Part shown: piece by piece, positions 25,201 to 38,900 of the stretch | Position numbering within the stretch: position 1 is the stretch's first letter | Layout of the letters: each line of letters begins with the position of its first letter | From: Linnemannia schmuckeri | Lineage: Eukaryota > Mortierellomycota > Mortierellomycetes > Mortierellales > Mortierellaceae | Length of the DNA stretch: 64,000 nucleotides | Assembly (NCBI GenBank): GCA_029449235.1 | Contig: JANATG010000001.1 | Location: 1,798,001 to 1,862,000 of the forward strand | Direction: 5' to 3' | Notes under the pieces: generated by a model | Told to the model about the DNA's origin: nothing | Seen by the model: only the letters and a program-made list of their open reading frames with translations | Databases searched by the model: none | Translations under genes and position numbers: made by a program

Positions 25201-25943
25201 CAAGTGAGGAGGATGACTTTTTCAACCTCTCCAGTGGTCGTTTCGTTGTTCAGTCACAAGTTGTCCAAGATGACAGTGATGCTTCCTCGTCTGAGGTCCA
25301 GGAAGTCGGCTTTGAGTCTGATTCCGAACAGGAGGATGAGGAGGACGAAGAAAAGGGCATTGACGCGACGAAGGACACCGAGGAGAACGAGTCCACCAAG
25401 GAATATCACTTCGAGGATGATCTCGCCGCGGAGAACAAGAAGGATAACCGACCTATCAAGGGGGCTCACACTGAGGATAACAAGGAGAAGAAAGAGGAAG
25501 AGGAGGAAGAGGAAGTTTTTGAGACTAATGGAGCGAGCAATTACGAGGAAGACAATGCAGAGCCAAATGAGCTGCCAGAGCACCTGTCAGAACGAGAGGC
25601 TGAAGAGTCTGATGCGGAGATGAAAGCCGTTGAAGAGGACATCGAGGCTGAAACCATCGTCAAGTCCAGTACTCGGGAAGAGTCGCAAGCAGGATCTAAA
25701 GCCGATGTGGATATGGATTCTGACGAGGAGGATCAAGGCGAAACGTCTCAACCGGTGTACACGACGGTGAACGCAACCCGCTTTGGATCACAGTTCAGCA
25801 CCAGATACAACGCAGACGATGACTACGATTCTGAGGAGGAAGGAGCTGCCTACGGTGGCACGCAGTCCCAGGTAGTCTACGACGACAGTACCAGCTCTGA
25901 AGAGGAGAACGTTCAATCGTCGTCAGACGAGGAGAGTCTGTAG
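22223..25943 (+). CDS. AT-hook, acidic-repeat nuclear protein (possible Pol I factor)
   Basis: Exons 22223-23819 and 23905-25943 encode 1211 residues. Near 251-280 there is a short tandem SND-P/G repeat. Around 328-385 are three AT-hook-like copies (KRGRPWK, PVGRPRK, PPGRPRK) separated by a repeated VKIRRP unit. A Lys/Gly/Asp-rich stretch follows. The junction at 23819/23905 joins QKYEKVIPSACG to DLPDTSLLQALHYYASYYYT, starting a helical block (about 533-635) that ends in LGMIVQEIISDFAFKLGK. That block faintly recalls Rrn9-type RNA polymerase I initiation factors; I regard this as a weak guess. The last 570 residues are very acidic and hold three copies of a module with an FGS motif and a later SQVV/SQVL plus acidic-Ser motif. 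The start is the first in-frame ATG after stops; an extra upstream exon is possible because CAAAG before it could be an acceptor. Confidence 0.75.
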
Positions 25944-26097
25944 AATAATAAAATGTACATTAGATCACGTGCGGGACTGCGGCAGAACAGGCCTCTTTTC
26001 TCCAGTCGGTCCAAGAGGCGTTTTCACACAAAGATAAAAACTTCTTTTCGTTTTTGTTTTCATTCGCCTCTTCACCACCCATACATACACCTCCTTA

Positions 26098-29000
26098 ATG
26101 CCACCAAAAACCACACCTCGCGTCAAGGGAAATGTGCGTGCCGCCAACAGCAGGTACATGCACACCCACTCCAGTCATTAAATCAACCCATACCAAATTA
26201 CAGCTCGACTGATCTGTTAAAGGGAACCGTTAAAAAATGATCACAGCAAAAGACTAACGGCTCACCAACACTCTTTCTACTTTGTTGACGCCTCCAGTCG
26301 CGCCGCCGAACTCTCAAGCGCTAGCTCGACAGGATCCTCCCTCCCCATGTCTCAGCTTGGAGGGTTTGCTCAGTTCGCCACGCCCGCCTTCTCAGCCTCG
26401 TCGACCTATGTCGCCTCTACCGCTCCTCGAAGTGCTCCATCCAACAGATCAGGATCGTCCAGCCCATCGCTTTCATCGTCAGGATCACCGGCATTTGGAG
26501 GATTGGATACAGATGTCGTGAATGTCATCTCGAACGGCGAGTTGTCCATGATTATCAAACGACTCATGTCCAAGCGTGACACGACCACCAAAGTGAGGGC
26601 ACTAGAGGATCTGGAAAAGTGGGTCAGGGCTCAGCCAGAGGATGATGATTCTGGATCATCGGCAGCATGCCAGGAGGCCATTGGACCCTGGATCAAGCTT
26701 TACCTCAAGCTGACGACTGATGTAGATCGACGAGTCCGTCTCATGACCAACAATGTCCACTTGCTCTTGGTCAAGCGTGTCAAGAAGAAGCTTGCGCCTT
26801 ATTTGAAGGAGGTGATTGCAGCGTGGATTGGCACCTTTTTCGACCCCACAAGGGACGTTGCTCGTGTTGCTGTGGAGGCGTTTAAGGTAGACTGCGCCTT
26901 CTTTTTGCTTTTGCGACAGCTCATGATTCTCATTCAGCGTTTGATGGCACATCTACTTTCTCCCTCGTGCTTACCTTACCGTTCCATCTTCGATTTGCGC
27001 CAATCCTTAGAGCGCTTTCCCCGACAACAAGCGAGAGCAGGTGATTTCGTTCTGTTTACAGGATATGATCTATTACATTTCAGAAATCCTTCTGAACAAG
27101 ACGCCAGAGACCCTGAGTGATCCTCGATTCAACACCAAGGAAGAGATGGACACACGATATGCTAGAGTCGCCTCGAGCTCCCTTTATACCCTTGGATACA
27201 TCATAGGTATACTATTTTTTTTTTCACTAGATTGGCACAGTTGCACCTTCTGTAGTGACACTAACTATACCTTATTCTCGTTTGTTCACCAACGACAACA
27301 GAAACTCTCTCACCCGAGGCACTCGAGAAGCATGCCGGCGACATTGGACAGTTTCTCGATGAAGCCAAGCTTTGGTCATTCTTTGGGCATGGAAACCCGC
27401 TTGTCAGGAGAGCCAGCTATAACATGCTGCGGACAGTTACCACAAAGGCTCCTAGCCTAGTCAAGACAAGACTAAACATCGTCAGCAAATACCTATTCCC
27501 TGCAGCTTTCTCAGACAAGGATACCACTACTCACGGGGATATGTGGGACGCTGTTCTTGTGTTTACGAAGGCTTTCCCGGAGTCATGGACGATTATTGCT
27601 GATAAGAAGCCCACCATGTCACTCTTTGCAGGATTTCTCAAGGCTGCGGGATATGGCTCCGCCACTGCAACATACCGCAGTATTCTCCCTCTTATCGCCA
27701 GCTGGGGTGACGAATCCGTCTTGGGCAAGAATGGTACAGGATTCCCTTTCACTAAGGACTTTTTCGATCACTTTTGGAAGGGTCTCGAGAGCCCCAATAT
27801 CGACAAGGAGACCGGATCGATTCTGTTGTTTATCGAGGCTTACCTGGAGTGCTTGGTTTATTTTACTGTGAGATTCAGGTATGCGAACCTGGCCGTGGTT
27901 TCACTTTGTCGCATCAATATTTGGCATTAAATGACGTCGTGATTGCAACGCGCCACTAACATACTACAATATTTCTCCTATAGTAAATCCGAGACGACAA
28001 AGCAAGGGCAGGACGCTGCTCTTGCTGCATTCGTGGCGCTCAATAAGACTTTTATGACCTTAGCGGACAACGGAAAGATTTCGGCAAAGTTCGCTCAGTC
28101 TGAGCAGGGTATTGCCAAGAAGATAAGCACCCACCTGGTTCGCCTGCTCACCATTCCTTCGGTCTCGGAACGCGCATCTGTTGATATTTGGCAGCCCACG
28201 GTCGAGGCAATGAGCGAAATCGTCTCAAGCGAGACCAATGATGTCTACGTGAAGCGCGGCAAGCGCGCCATCCTGCTTTTGGGACAAATCGGGTCTCTTG
28301 CTCATGAGAAGCAGGACAAGGCCTTGACCGAGTTGACCGAAAAAGCCGCAGACCAGCTTGTGCAGATTGTTGCTACTCAGTGTTCAGGCAGTAAGTTTCT
28401 AGACATTATCTCTGCAGTCATACAATGCCGCTTCATCTCTTATCATATACTGAAATCTTATGTTTATTTGTTTTAGCTCAATCATTTGGGCCTTCTCAGC
28501 TTCTTTCATCTCTGGCTGTCCACTTTGAAGTGGTCGTTTTCTCGAACCCTGCAAGCCAGAAGGCCATGCACGACTTTTTTGAGCTGCAGTTTGCCGATAT
28601 GTTGTTGACCTCCGAGGATCAGGATTCTTCTAACGACGGGGTCAGCCAAGGAGGCGAATCATTGCCTCACCTTTTGGATCTTTTCGCAGGATATCTCGGC
28701 AACACCAAGGAGCAGGACCAGTCGACTTGCATCTGGCAGCAGGTCATGACCAAGGTGCTCAAGGAGACTGACGAGAGCACTAACCAGGTGCGACAGAGTG
28801 TAATCCTGCGCGGATTGCTTGATCGCACCTCTGTAGTCCCTCCCACTATTAACCTTAAGCTCGGAGCTATCAACGACTTTGTCACTACGATTGTTGTTGA
28901 TCAAAAGTACAAAGAATCGAAGTCGTTCGAGGATCTCGTGGCGGGTGCCTTGTGTTCGAACGCCATCATCCCGGATATTCTCAAGCTGGAAGCCTTTGAT

Positions 29001-32000
29001 ACGCTCTCTCAGCGCCTGGACCTCTTTGTATCAGATGTCATGGGTGCTCAAGCGATGGGCAAGTACGCCGAGGCTTCGGCCATTCTGGCCATTACCCTTA
29101 AATCCTTGAGCTATATTGTTCCCTTGTCGATTGAGAACAATGCAGTGGTGCCCTTAAAGCAAGTTGCCAAGGCTGTGTTTGACCTCAGCTGCCAGTCAGA
29201 GGAGCACCTCAGTGAGGCTGCACAGCAGAATCTCGATGAGCTGCAGAGACTGTCGGAGAAGTCGGAGGATATCCAGTTCTTTTTGCGTGAATGCCTCACT
29301 GATCATATCTGCGACTGCATTCAGAACTTGCAGCGCTTCACCAGGTACGAAAAATTGCTATGTGCCACAGAATAGGCCGTGTTGTCAAAAACACATTTTA
29401 ACTCATTGAACGTGATTACCTGCATTAGCCCCGAGGACCTAGCTGCCCAAGCTCAAAAGCTGGCGGACTTATTCAATCTGTCTGACATCACCGATCGATT
29501 TGGACTCTTGAACGCATTCTTCTTTGACAAGAATCACTGGAACTCACTGTACAAAACTCTCTCCGCCACCGGTGCCCACCGGTCATTGGTCATGCTTGAC
29601 CCTGTTGTTGAAGCTTACTACGCCGATACCAAGACCCAGCACGTATCGGTGTCGGATCATTCCAACATCCGTTACGACAGCTTTGGTCTCTCCGCTTACG
29701 GTCGACTGGCCCTGTTTACCTATGAGCTCTTGAAGAAGGAGGATGTGATGGTGTCGCTATTCTTGTCGTTCCCAGAGACGATGACCTGGGTCATGGGAGA
29801 ACTCCTCAAAGTTCGTCAGGGGTGTCTTGATGCTTTCCAAACCCCCTCGTCAGAAGCTGGCGTATTTTACTCGCCCAACCTGCACAAAGATTCCAACGAT
29901 GTTGTGTTCAGGACGCTGTTGCGTGAGCTGGGATCTATGGTGACCAGCTGGATTACACAGGCATTGGAGGAGAATTGGGAGTCCCAGCTGATTGAGGTTT
30001 TGACTAAGGGACCTCAAGCAAAAGTTACATCAACCGATGATGTTGACGATGAGTCTGGATGCAATCCCGCCTATTTTGCTCGTGAAGCTCTTTTGGAGCA
30101 AGATGGGTTCAAGGAGCGTGTCCTCGCCGATGTTGTTGATGCATTGGCTCAGTCCGACTCGTCAGATATTTCACCTGCCAATGCCAAGGGATGGTGCCAG
30201 CTCTTGAAGAGCGAAAGCCGTAAGATTTACTTCTCTCTGTTTGTTGTTAGTGGTTGTACGGTTTGCACACGATTTGATTGCAGGAAAACTAACCTATGCG
30301 TTTTTAATTTTGTATTGCTCCAGTACCCTTGTCAATTTCAACTGGACTAGTCATTGCGCTGAGGAAGAGACTGGAGAACACCACCGAGTTTACCAACCTG
30401 CTCAACCAATGGGTCACTACTCCTGTTCGACCCAACGAACTTACAGTGCAAAACACCGAGACTGTTCGTCGCCTCTCGCTCCTCGTGGCTGCTTTGATGG
30501 GTCCCACGGACGAGGAGCCCTCTATCAATCTTCCTCAGTTGCGTGCCATGAACTTGCTGCAATCTATTCGTCGCTGGTTTTCGGACTCGGACGTTCTGCA
30601 GACCTTTAACAACCAGGATGAGCTTCTCGTTCACTCATTGGTCCTACGACTTTTCAGAGCCTTGGCTTTCCAGGTGCAGGAGCTTCCCGGCGCTCACTGG
30701 GAGATGATGTTTGGTCAGATCACCGTTGTCTTTGAGGGGCTTTCAGAGACCGATTCTACTCCGTTTGGGATGCTAGTCCTTGAAAGGGCATGCCGTTTGA
30801 CGTTGACTCTTATCGAGCTTGGACAAGAAGAGGCCGACATTATGAACGCGTGGGAGGAGCACAGTGAAGGAATCTTGATTCGTGCAATGAGGGTTATCGG
30901 ACGTGAGGAATCTGCTCTGGAAGCCGCTTCATTGAAGATGAACCGTCCTGTTCGACAGTACCTAAAGGTCTTGTCTCAGGTCTGTGGTCACGCCTCTGAC
31001 AAGCTTGTCTTGGCCCATGGATCTGTTGCAGAGCAGTGCCGAATGTTGATGGAGCCATTGACGTCTCTGCAGATGCTTGCCTACAAGCAGCTGCAGACTA
31101 TTTTGATTGAGCAAGTGCAGACCTTATCCATTCAGTTGGAGCTCAAGGTACCCACTAGCCCCGCTGTCGACCCTGTCGAAGATGAGACTGCCGACGATCC
31201 TATTGCAGTTAGCGTTTTAGTCGAAGACAAAATGACGGAGCCAAAGTTCCCCGCCTCACTCTGGGCCATCATCTCAAGCCCACCTTCTGGGTTCCCGGCC
31301 ATGGACGTGGATGTGGATGCGGACGATGAAAAAAACTTGAAGGAGGAGTTCTCCCTCCTGTCAACCGGAACCAGCTATCATGATGAGGACGACGATGAGG
31401 AATATGGAGTTGGCGCCGGTGTCGCTGCCAAGTCCGAAACCATCACCTCTCATGCCGTGCTTGGTTACCTTCTGGCCTGGAAGCTGGCCTTCGCCATCTT
31501 TGAGAATACCGTCAGTGACATTCCTGTATTTATGCTTTTTTGATGAAGATCACTATGCGTATATGCAAGCTTAAACTGACACGCTATTCGTTTTTACTCT
31601 ATTTTAGACATACGCTGTCAAGTCTCGCTTGGTCGAGCAGTTGAGGACCTCGTCGGCAATGAACGAGTTCTTGCCATACCTATTCCACCTCCTCGGTATC
31701 CGCTCTGCATCGTCCTTGGTCAATGACTCGTCTTCTGCCAGCCAGACAGCTTCGTTAGCCTCTAACGATACTCAGGCCGTTGAGCTGTTTGATCTGAGCC
31801 GCTGGGACATCACCGAGTACCAAGTCGCTGGCTTTGATTTGTCATCTCCCGAGATTGGTTTCCCACTCTTCGCAGGTCACCTGTACTACACTTGCTTGGC
31901 GAACGTGCCCAGTTTGGTCCGCATCTGGTGGACCGAGTGCAAGCTTCGCCAGCTCAGCATTGCTGTCGAGTCGTTGACAGAGAGGTTCTTCTCGCCCCTG

Positions 32001-32540
32001 TTGATTACTCGTGAGCTTAACTCGCTTGTCAAGGCCCAACAGGCCCCTGCTCAGGGTGGTAACGCTGCTGCTGCGGCGGCACTCTCGGGAGTCACTGATG
32101 ATTTAAATGCGCTCCAGATCAAGACCTCCAAGGCAACCTCGGAAGTGACGGCATCATTCCAGATTGACGAAGCGACCATGGAGATTGTGATCCGGTTACC
32201 GACCAACTTCCCTCTGCGCCAGGTCGAGGTCGAGGGTCTGCAGCGTGTCGGAGTCAAAGAGGCCCGTTGGCGCGCATGGCTGCTGGCTGTTGCTGGTGTG
32301 ATTGCAGCCCAGAACGGATCATTGATCGATGCGTTGTCGTTGTTCAGGAGGAATGTGGGTCTGCACTTTGAGGGTGTGGAAGACTGCACGATTTGTTACT
32401 CGATTGTCTCGCTTCAGGATCGGTCGTTGCCCAACAAGACCTGCAAGACCTGTAAGCATCGCTTCCACGCCTCTTGTTTGTACAAGTGGTTCAGGACTTC
32501 CAACTCTTCGAGCTGTCCCCTTTGTAGAACCCTGTGGTGA
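26098..32540 (+). CDS. LTN1: E3 ubiquitin ligase Listerin
   Basis: Nine exons: 26098-26153, 26298-26886, 27011-27206, 27302-27878, 27984-28390, 28477-29344, 29429-30219, 30324-31510, 31608-32540 (1867 residues). Listerin is the E3 of ribosome quality control: it binds 60S subunits with stalled nascent chains, together with Rqc2, and ubiquitinates them. The N-terminal domain is visible in MIIKRLMSKRDTTTKVRALE and LYLKLTTDVDRRVRL. A long HEAT/ARM-like helical middle follows. The C-terminal RING is CTICYS (C-x2-C), CKTCKHRFHASCLYKWF and CPLCRTLW, ending the protein exactly as in the family. The length is close to that of animal Listerin. The small first exon (MPPKTTPRVKGNVRAANS) is supported because its junction continues the Ser-rich leader before the conserved domain. 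The donor at 31511 is the less usual GTCAGT. Confidence 0.96.
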
Positions 32541-32961
32541 TGCGTTTTCGGCTATAAAAATAGATATATATATATATATATATACTGCATTGTTACACGT
32601 TTTGCTCACCATTGTGCTATCAGAGTCTGATGTGGAAGGGGTACATGCGTGTGCGCAGCGAATTATTTGATCTAAAGTCGCGCAAGGCTGTTTTCAAACT
32701 TTAATCGGGGCCAGTAGTGGGACCAGCCTCAGCCAACTGTGTCACCCTAGCTCCGTTATCTCCAGCAAATGGTGGTACTGCCAGGACGGTTGCTAAACCC
32801 GCCGCTTTATTGAAAGCTGGATCTGAACCTGATGCTGTCGTGGGAACTGCAGCCGGAGGAGCTACTGGAACCTCCGTCCTTCGCGCGACTGATGACAAAG
32901 ACGAAGGTTGAGGCTGTTGTTGTTGTCGTTGTTGTTGTTGACTGTGACGCGCTGCTGCAGC
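32541..32961. other. Convergent 3' spacer between Listerin and the GPCR-like gene
   Basis: The spacer holds a short TA run (about 32563-32583) just after the Listerin stop and GTTGTT runs near 32915-32940. No gene was recognised. It likely carries the two 3' UTRs. Confidence 0.5.
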
Positions 32962-35900
32962 CTAGGTCTGAGCTAGATACTGTGAGTACAGCAGGACTTT
33001 GTCGTTCCCACTACTAACAACCGGCTCCACAACCTCGGCTGACCTCTTCACAGCTGCCGTGGTCGCACTGACGTTCTTGCGATTGTTGTTGTTCCCAGAG
33101 TTGTCTGAAAACATCAGCCCAAGGGACCGTCGACCGCCCGCCAGATGTGAAAGTCCACTCGAAAGCGAGTTGTTGCGCCGGAAATCGCCAATATTCTTTC
33201 GATTTGGTGACCGCTGTTTTCCGGTTGCAACAGCAGGACTACCACGGCTGCTGTTGCAGCTACTTTCGGGGCTTTGGCAAGCCTGAGGTGTTATACTGTA
33301 TTCAGCCAAGAAGATTCCGGAAGGGTCGGCGGTCGCAGTGGCGAGGGCATCTGGCTTCTTCCATTCTGTAGTAACGGCTGTGGCGGCTGTTGAGATGACA
33401 GCAGGAGAAGGGACCATGGTTGCTGCTGCAGTTTGGTAACCCTTGCCTCTTGTGGCGTCTATGGATCGAGAGGGAGATCTCGCTGCCGAGCTACTGTCGA
33501 TCATGGAGGATCTCACGGACAAGGCCGTAGGCAACAACGCGTTACCGCAACCGCCTACAGCAGAACAGTCCCTGTTCCGGAACCGTCTTCGTCCGTTGCC
33601 TCCAATTCCGGACTCGGAGTCGTACAGATCTTCGTCGTCGTCGTCTTCGAGGTTGGTAGTTGATAGTAACAAATACATACTGCCACTGTTGCTGTTGATG
33701 GTGGCTGTGGAGTTGAGAGGAAGGGTATTGCATCATATTGAGGATTGTTGATTCTATTGAGCAGATAAGGAAGAAGGTGGGGGTACTGAGGAGGGCCAGG
33801 TGGGTATAGTCGTCAAGAACTGGATATCGTCTGTCACATAGCTGTTGTGTTGGCGAGACGCCCTTGGATCGGCCATGAGTGTAGCGCCGGTGGCTTTGAA
33901 TGAGTTCCCGTCGGTGTTGTCGTTATTGTAGAAGTACGGTTTGTCTCCGTTTTCATTTCTGCCTCCAAGGCCAGGTTGGTAATCCTTCCATGGAGGCTGT
34001 TGTTGCTGAGGATGGCCTTCGTAGACGGTAATAGCCATGTAAATCCAGGATTTCATAAGAATATCTTCTTTTTCCCCTTCTCCTCCTCCTCTTGCGGCCA
34101 TTGTTACTGAAGGTAGACGGAGTTCTGCCATCTCTGCGTCGTCTGTCCAGGCCGAGGTCAAGGTCGAGAGTGGATGAGGCGGAATCTGGTCAAAAGAAGA
34201 CACCAACGACGTTGAAGGGAGCAAAGATGCAGATCGAGGTCTCAACGCGTTCAGGTCCTCTTCATTAAATAGTGCCATCCAAGCATCCAGTCTTGATTCG
34301 GTCTCAAACCGGATGAAGAGTATCCTGTTGTGACAAGTGTTGACGCGGATGGTTGGGTCGGAGGTGCTGTGGTCCTGCGCCATTTGAATCACTAGGTAAC
34401 TTGTCGATTTCTTATCAGCACTCTACACGTGTCAATAAAATACAACTAAAGGCGTGGTGAGTAGGCTACAAGGGATTCTTGAAAGTACGTTTTGAGGCAG
34501 AGAGTACCTACATCTAGGGCGAGAAAGGTATGCGCTTCAGGGATGAGGATCAGCGTTGCCATGGACCAATATGATAAGACGCCTGTGATCCAGTTCCTCT
34601 TGACCCAAATAGGCATTAGAAACTATTATTTTTAAGCACATATCGTTAGTTAAGACAATCATTTCGTGTAAATGTCCACTCCATCTCTTGAGAGAAAAAA
34701 AAAGATTGGACAAGTTATGAGGTACTCACACCAAATGAATCCATCTATTGAAAATGTAGTTAATGTTGCAAGCGGTTGCAGTTAGGGAATGGTCGCAAAA
34801 CAACCAAAGAGCAGCAGATAGCAGAGGATCAACAAACAAAACTTACGCGTCGATCGATCCCTGAATCCAACCCATGTGACGCTGCGAGGAGTGAATATCC
34901 AATGCACCTTAGAAGATCATCTACACTAGACCCTGATCCGCCACGCCAGCACCACCCTCTTCCTGCTGCCTCTGCGACTTCTTACTTCCGCCTAAATTCA
35001 TATCATCACTAAAATCTCCCCGAACAAACCGAGGGTGAGGTAGCCCATTTATACTCCCGGTATTAGAAGCCAAATCTTTGGTATTCGAAAGGGGGCCCAT
35101 GCCCGACTATTTGCGAGAAGGCAACTGGGTGTTCATCCAGAGATCAATCATATTAACACTGTACTTGTCGTGACTGCTCGGCGATGTTACACTTAGAGCA
35201 GCGCTCCTCCGTCAAGAGTGCGTCGTTTGCGTCCCTTGTTCCTGTGAGGTCGTCGCCGCTCGCGTCAACATTGGTCGTATGACTGATTGAAAAGTCAGGC
35301 TGGTATCCGGTGAGTCTGACAGGTCGACTGTTGCTGGTGCTGCCAGTATGGCTGCTGCTCCTGCATCGTCCAAACATTCTCTGGCTCCGAAAAGCGGCTT
35401 CGGTTTAGGTGACTGAGAACTCGTGAATGTCGAGGTGGCAGTTGGGAAACTCGCAGAGTTCAAGTTGTCTGCCAATACCTCCTCCTCCACTATCGCCGCC
35501 GCTGACTGGGCTATCGGTCAACAAATATCTAGTCGTCCCAGAAGTGGCTGTCGTTTATGAGAAGGCCCACTTCCACGCCAACTGTGGGTGGTATCGTTTT
35601 TGTCGCGTTCCTGATAGGATTTGATTGGCCCCAAGAACTTCGGGAGGAATAGACACAATAATGCGAGAGTCGCTGTGAAATATGCCCTGGCGATCGTCAT
35701 GTAAAACGTTGCGATATACAGGTCGTCGTTGAAGATCTGAAATACCATAGTTTAGCAGCCCGACGAAGAAAATGTTGCTATTATCAGAAAGAAAAAGAGC
35801 TTAATCAACATCTTCTAACCTCAATAAAAAAAACCTTGACACTAAAGAAAATGTCTAAAATCTTACTATATGACCAAGGAGATTTCGCGGGCTGCGACAT

Positions 35901-38900
35901 CTGATCCACTGGTCATGGTTTGAATTTACAGTGTTAGGGATGGGCGGGTAAACCAGGACCTCGACGAGCGAAGGGGTCGCTGCTAAGATGACTACCACTG
36001 CTAGAGACTTGAGTAAGCGTCCTGTGTGAAAGATTCGATTGGTCACTGTGATGCTGTTGAAGATTCGATAGACCCTGTAGTTGTTGAATGTCAGTGATCT
36101 ATGATGTTTTGTTCGTTTCACGACCAGAGAAGTGGAGGTTTGGATACTATTAGCTGAACCGCTTCAAGGACTTTCCTACATCTGGAAAAGAGGTAGCATT
36201 TCGCAACGGAAGGAGTTTTGATTTGAGGTTAGCCAGTCAAGAGAGTGACGCCAATTGGGATGATGAACGATCGCGCCGCAAAGTTGGCAAAACTCGGTAT
36301 ACCCACGAGCATGAAGCACCAATATACACCAACAACCCCACCAGCACACAGAGGCAGAATACAGGGCTAATATGAAGTTCAAAAACGAAAAACATGATTA
36401 GCAAACTAATGGACTACAGGGCAAGCCCTGACGAAAAAAAATCGGTGCGGCCACAATGTACCTGGCCGCCCTGATCACAATATGATGCCTGAAATAGAAA
36501 ACCATCACAGATGTGGCCACTGTGAGTAGTATCGCAAACAGACACGAGATCCCATGACTTTTCCGAGTGCATTGCTCCACCTTGAATTCTGGACTAAAGG
36601 ACCCATATGAAAAAGAGCGCCTCGTTTCAGTTAGAACAGGTGACAAATTCCTTACTTATATACCAACAACTGACCGAGCAAAAGATACTCACTAGCCCAA
36701 AGCGGTGCATCATATGGCAGACGCTTTTGGGTGCTCTTGAAGAGGGGGGCATTAAGGATGTGTGATTGGAATACTTCTTCCGTTTTGTAAGCTCAGTACA
36801 TGGTAGGATCTAAACGTGAAATAGTACATGACGTTAAAGATTTAATAATCATATTACACGAGCAAGCACCGCAACACCCGCATTGCAAGGATTCTTTTCA
36901 CTCCTGTCTACCCTTCTTGTCGATCACCATTTGAGTCCATCAGAACTCTGCCAGAGGGTCCAATGTACGGTCTCTTGCTGTAGAAAGTAGACACATAGAT
37001 ATCTTCTGTGTGATCTCCTGCCACGATCTCCCGCAGAAATGGATCGTTAATACTCGCATGGTCTCCAATCGTCTTCCTGCCAAGCTAATACAGGGCAAAG
37101 CAAAGAAGCGATTTTAGACGAATGAATCAGACGCGGCTTGATAAGAACAGTAACAACAGTATGCAAAAAACTTCAACGTACATCTGCATAAGCATTGGCC
37201 ATCATCATAACATAGCTGTATGCCATGGCTTTGCTACTATTAATCACTGAGTGCACTGCTCCAGGGTAGGTGTTATCAGTGGTAGAGAACGACAAAGTGA
37301 GTTGAACTTAATATGCCACGACCAAGCACAAATGATCTTAGCAGAGCCTTCCTGCTTACTCGTGATTGCCCAAGGCCATCCATTGCTCCATAAACTTGTC
37401 GTAGGCTGGGTAGCCAGTCAAATCGTAGTCGTTGTCGAGCATTATGAGTTCGTCGTAGTCGGTATGATCGGGCTCCTTGCGAAGAGTCTCAGAGATGTCG
37501 CTCATCGTCACCCATCCATATTCTGGTCTGAGATATCCACTTTTATTGACAAAAAAAAAGCAGACGGAACGCATGAAAGTCAACTACCATCCGTGTGCTT
37601 GCTTACTATTCGCGAGTTCCCCGATATTCATATCTCAGTATAAAATGGTTGACTTATTTCATTTCGCAATGGATTTGCGCTGGCATACGTCTGACAGACA
37701 CCAAGAGTTGGATATTTGACTGCGATGAATCGATCTTGTCCTTGATGTTTTGGAACGTATGCTCCTCTGGTTGACCCTGCAGTCGAATAATCTGATAGCT
37801 CAACACATAGATGCCCAATTTTTTTGCGCGTACTTCAAAATACTCTTGTCCTAAATCACAAGGCAAAGCGAAATGGTTGGTAGTCGGTCAGTTTTCTCGA
37901 GGTTAACGAAGTCTCGCTGCCGCGTTATCGCGTGTTATAAGTATGTACCTGCTTAGCCGATGATGTCGATGTCGTAAATGAGAGCAATTCTCTTCCAGCC
38001 CAATCGAAGTATCGTGTCCAGTGCCGCATCCAGAATGACAATCGTGGTGGGGATGGTACGAAAGAACCATGGATACATCGTATTATCCGACAAGATTGTG
38101 TTGACTACAATGTAAACATAAAAATGCACATGGGACGAATGATTAGTTTCTGTACTTTGCTCAAGGCACTCGCAACGTGAGAGAGGTAAGCGAACAACTG
38201 TATTTTTGTCCCTTGCTTGACGCATATGGGCAATGAGATATCTTGACGCTGGAGGTCATCAATGCCTCGTACCGCATCAAATCCGAGTAGATGTCGCCAA
38301 TGACTCCAGCCCCCTGTCGATACGGAAAGTAAGTTATGCTTCGTTAGCTTGCCTGTCGTTGAAATTTAATACTTTGTTACACAAACAGAAACGAAAACGT
38401 TATTTCACACTTATCAAGGCCTGGTCTCCAGCAATGGCCGCAGCTCCTCCTGAAGGGGCGTAAAGAGATCTGGGCTCTGGCTATCCCGGAGCACAAGCGT
38501 AACATTGCCCTCTATGAACAGCATAAGTATCCTGTTAATTACTATTCCTTTGTCCAGCTATACTCTTCTTATAAGGACCTAACTGGGTATTATTACCTGG
38601 AATGATCCGTTGCCTGTTGATATCGTCAACTGCCATCCGGATTAACTATTGGCAAAAAGTCGACAATCAACAGAAGTCAACATTCTGTCAGATTACAGTA
38701 AGGGCTCATTTCCTCGAAGTATATGTTAAGCCAACGATTTGATTTTACCAAAAGGGATCGGCGAACGGTAGAGGCTTCTAGGTAATGGTCAATCGCGTTA
38801 AAGGACAAAAGCACACCGAACCGAATGGTATCCGGTTGCGGATCCCACATGCTTGCGTACTCATAATCTGTCAGCAAGGAAGATTTCATAGCTGAGCGTG

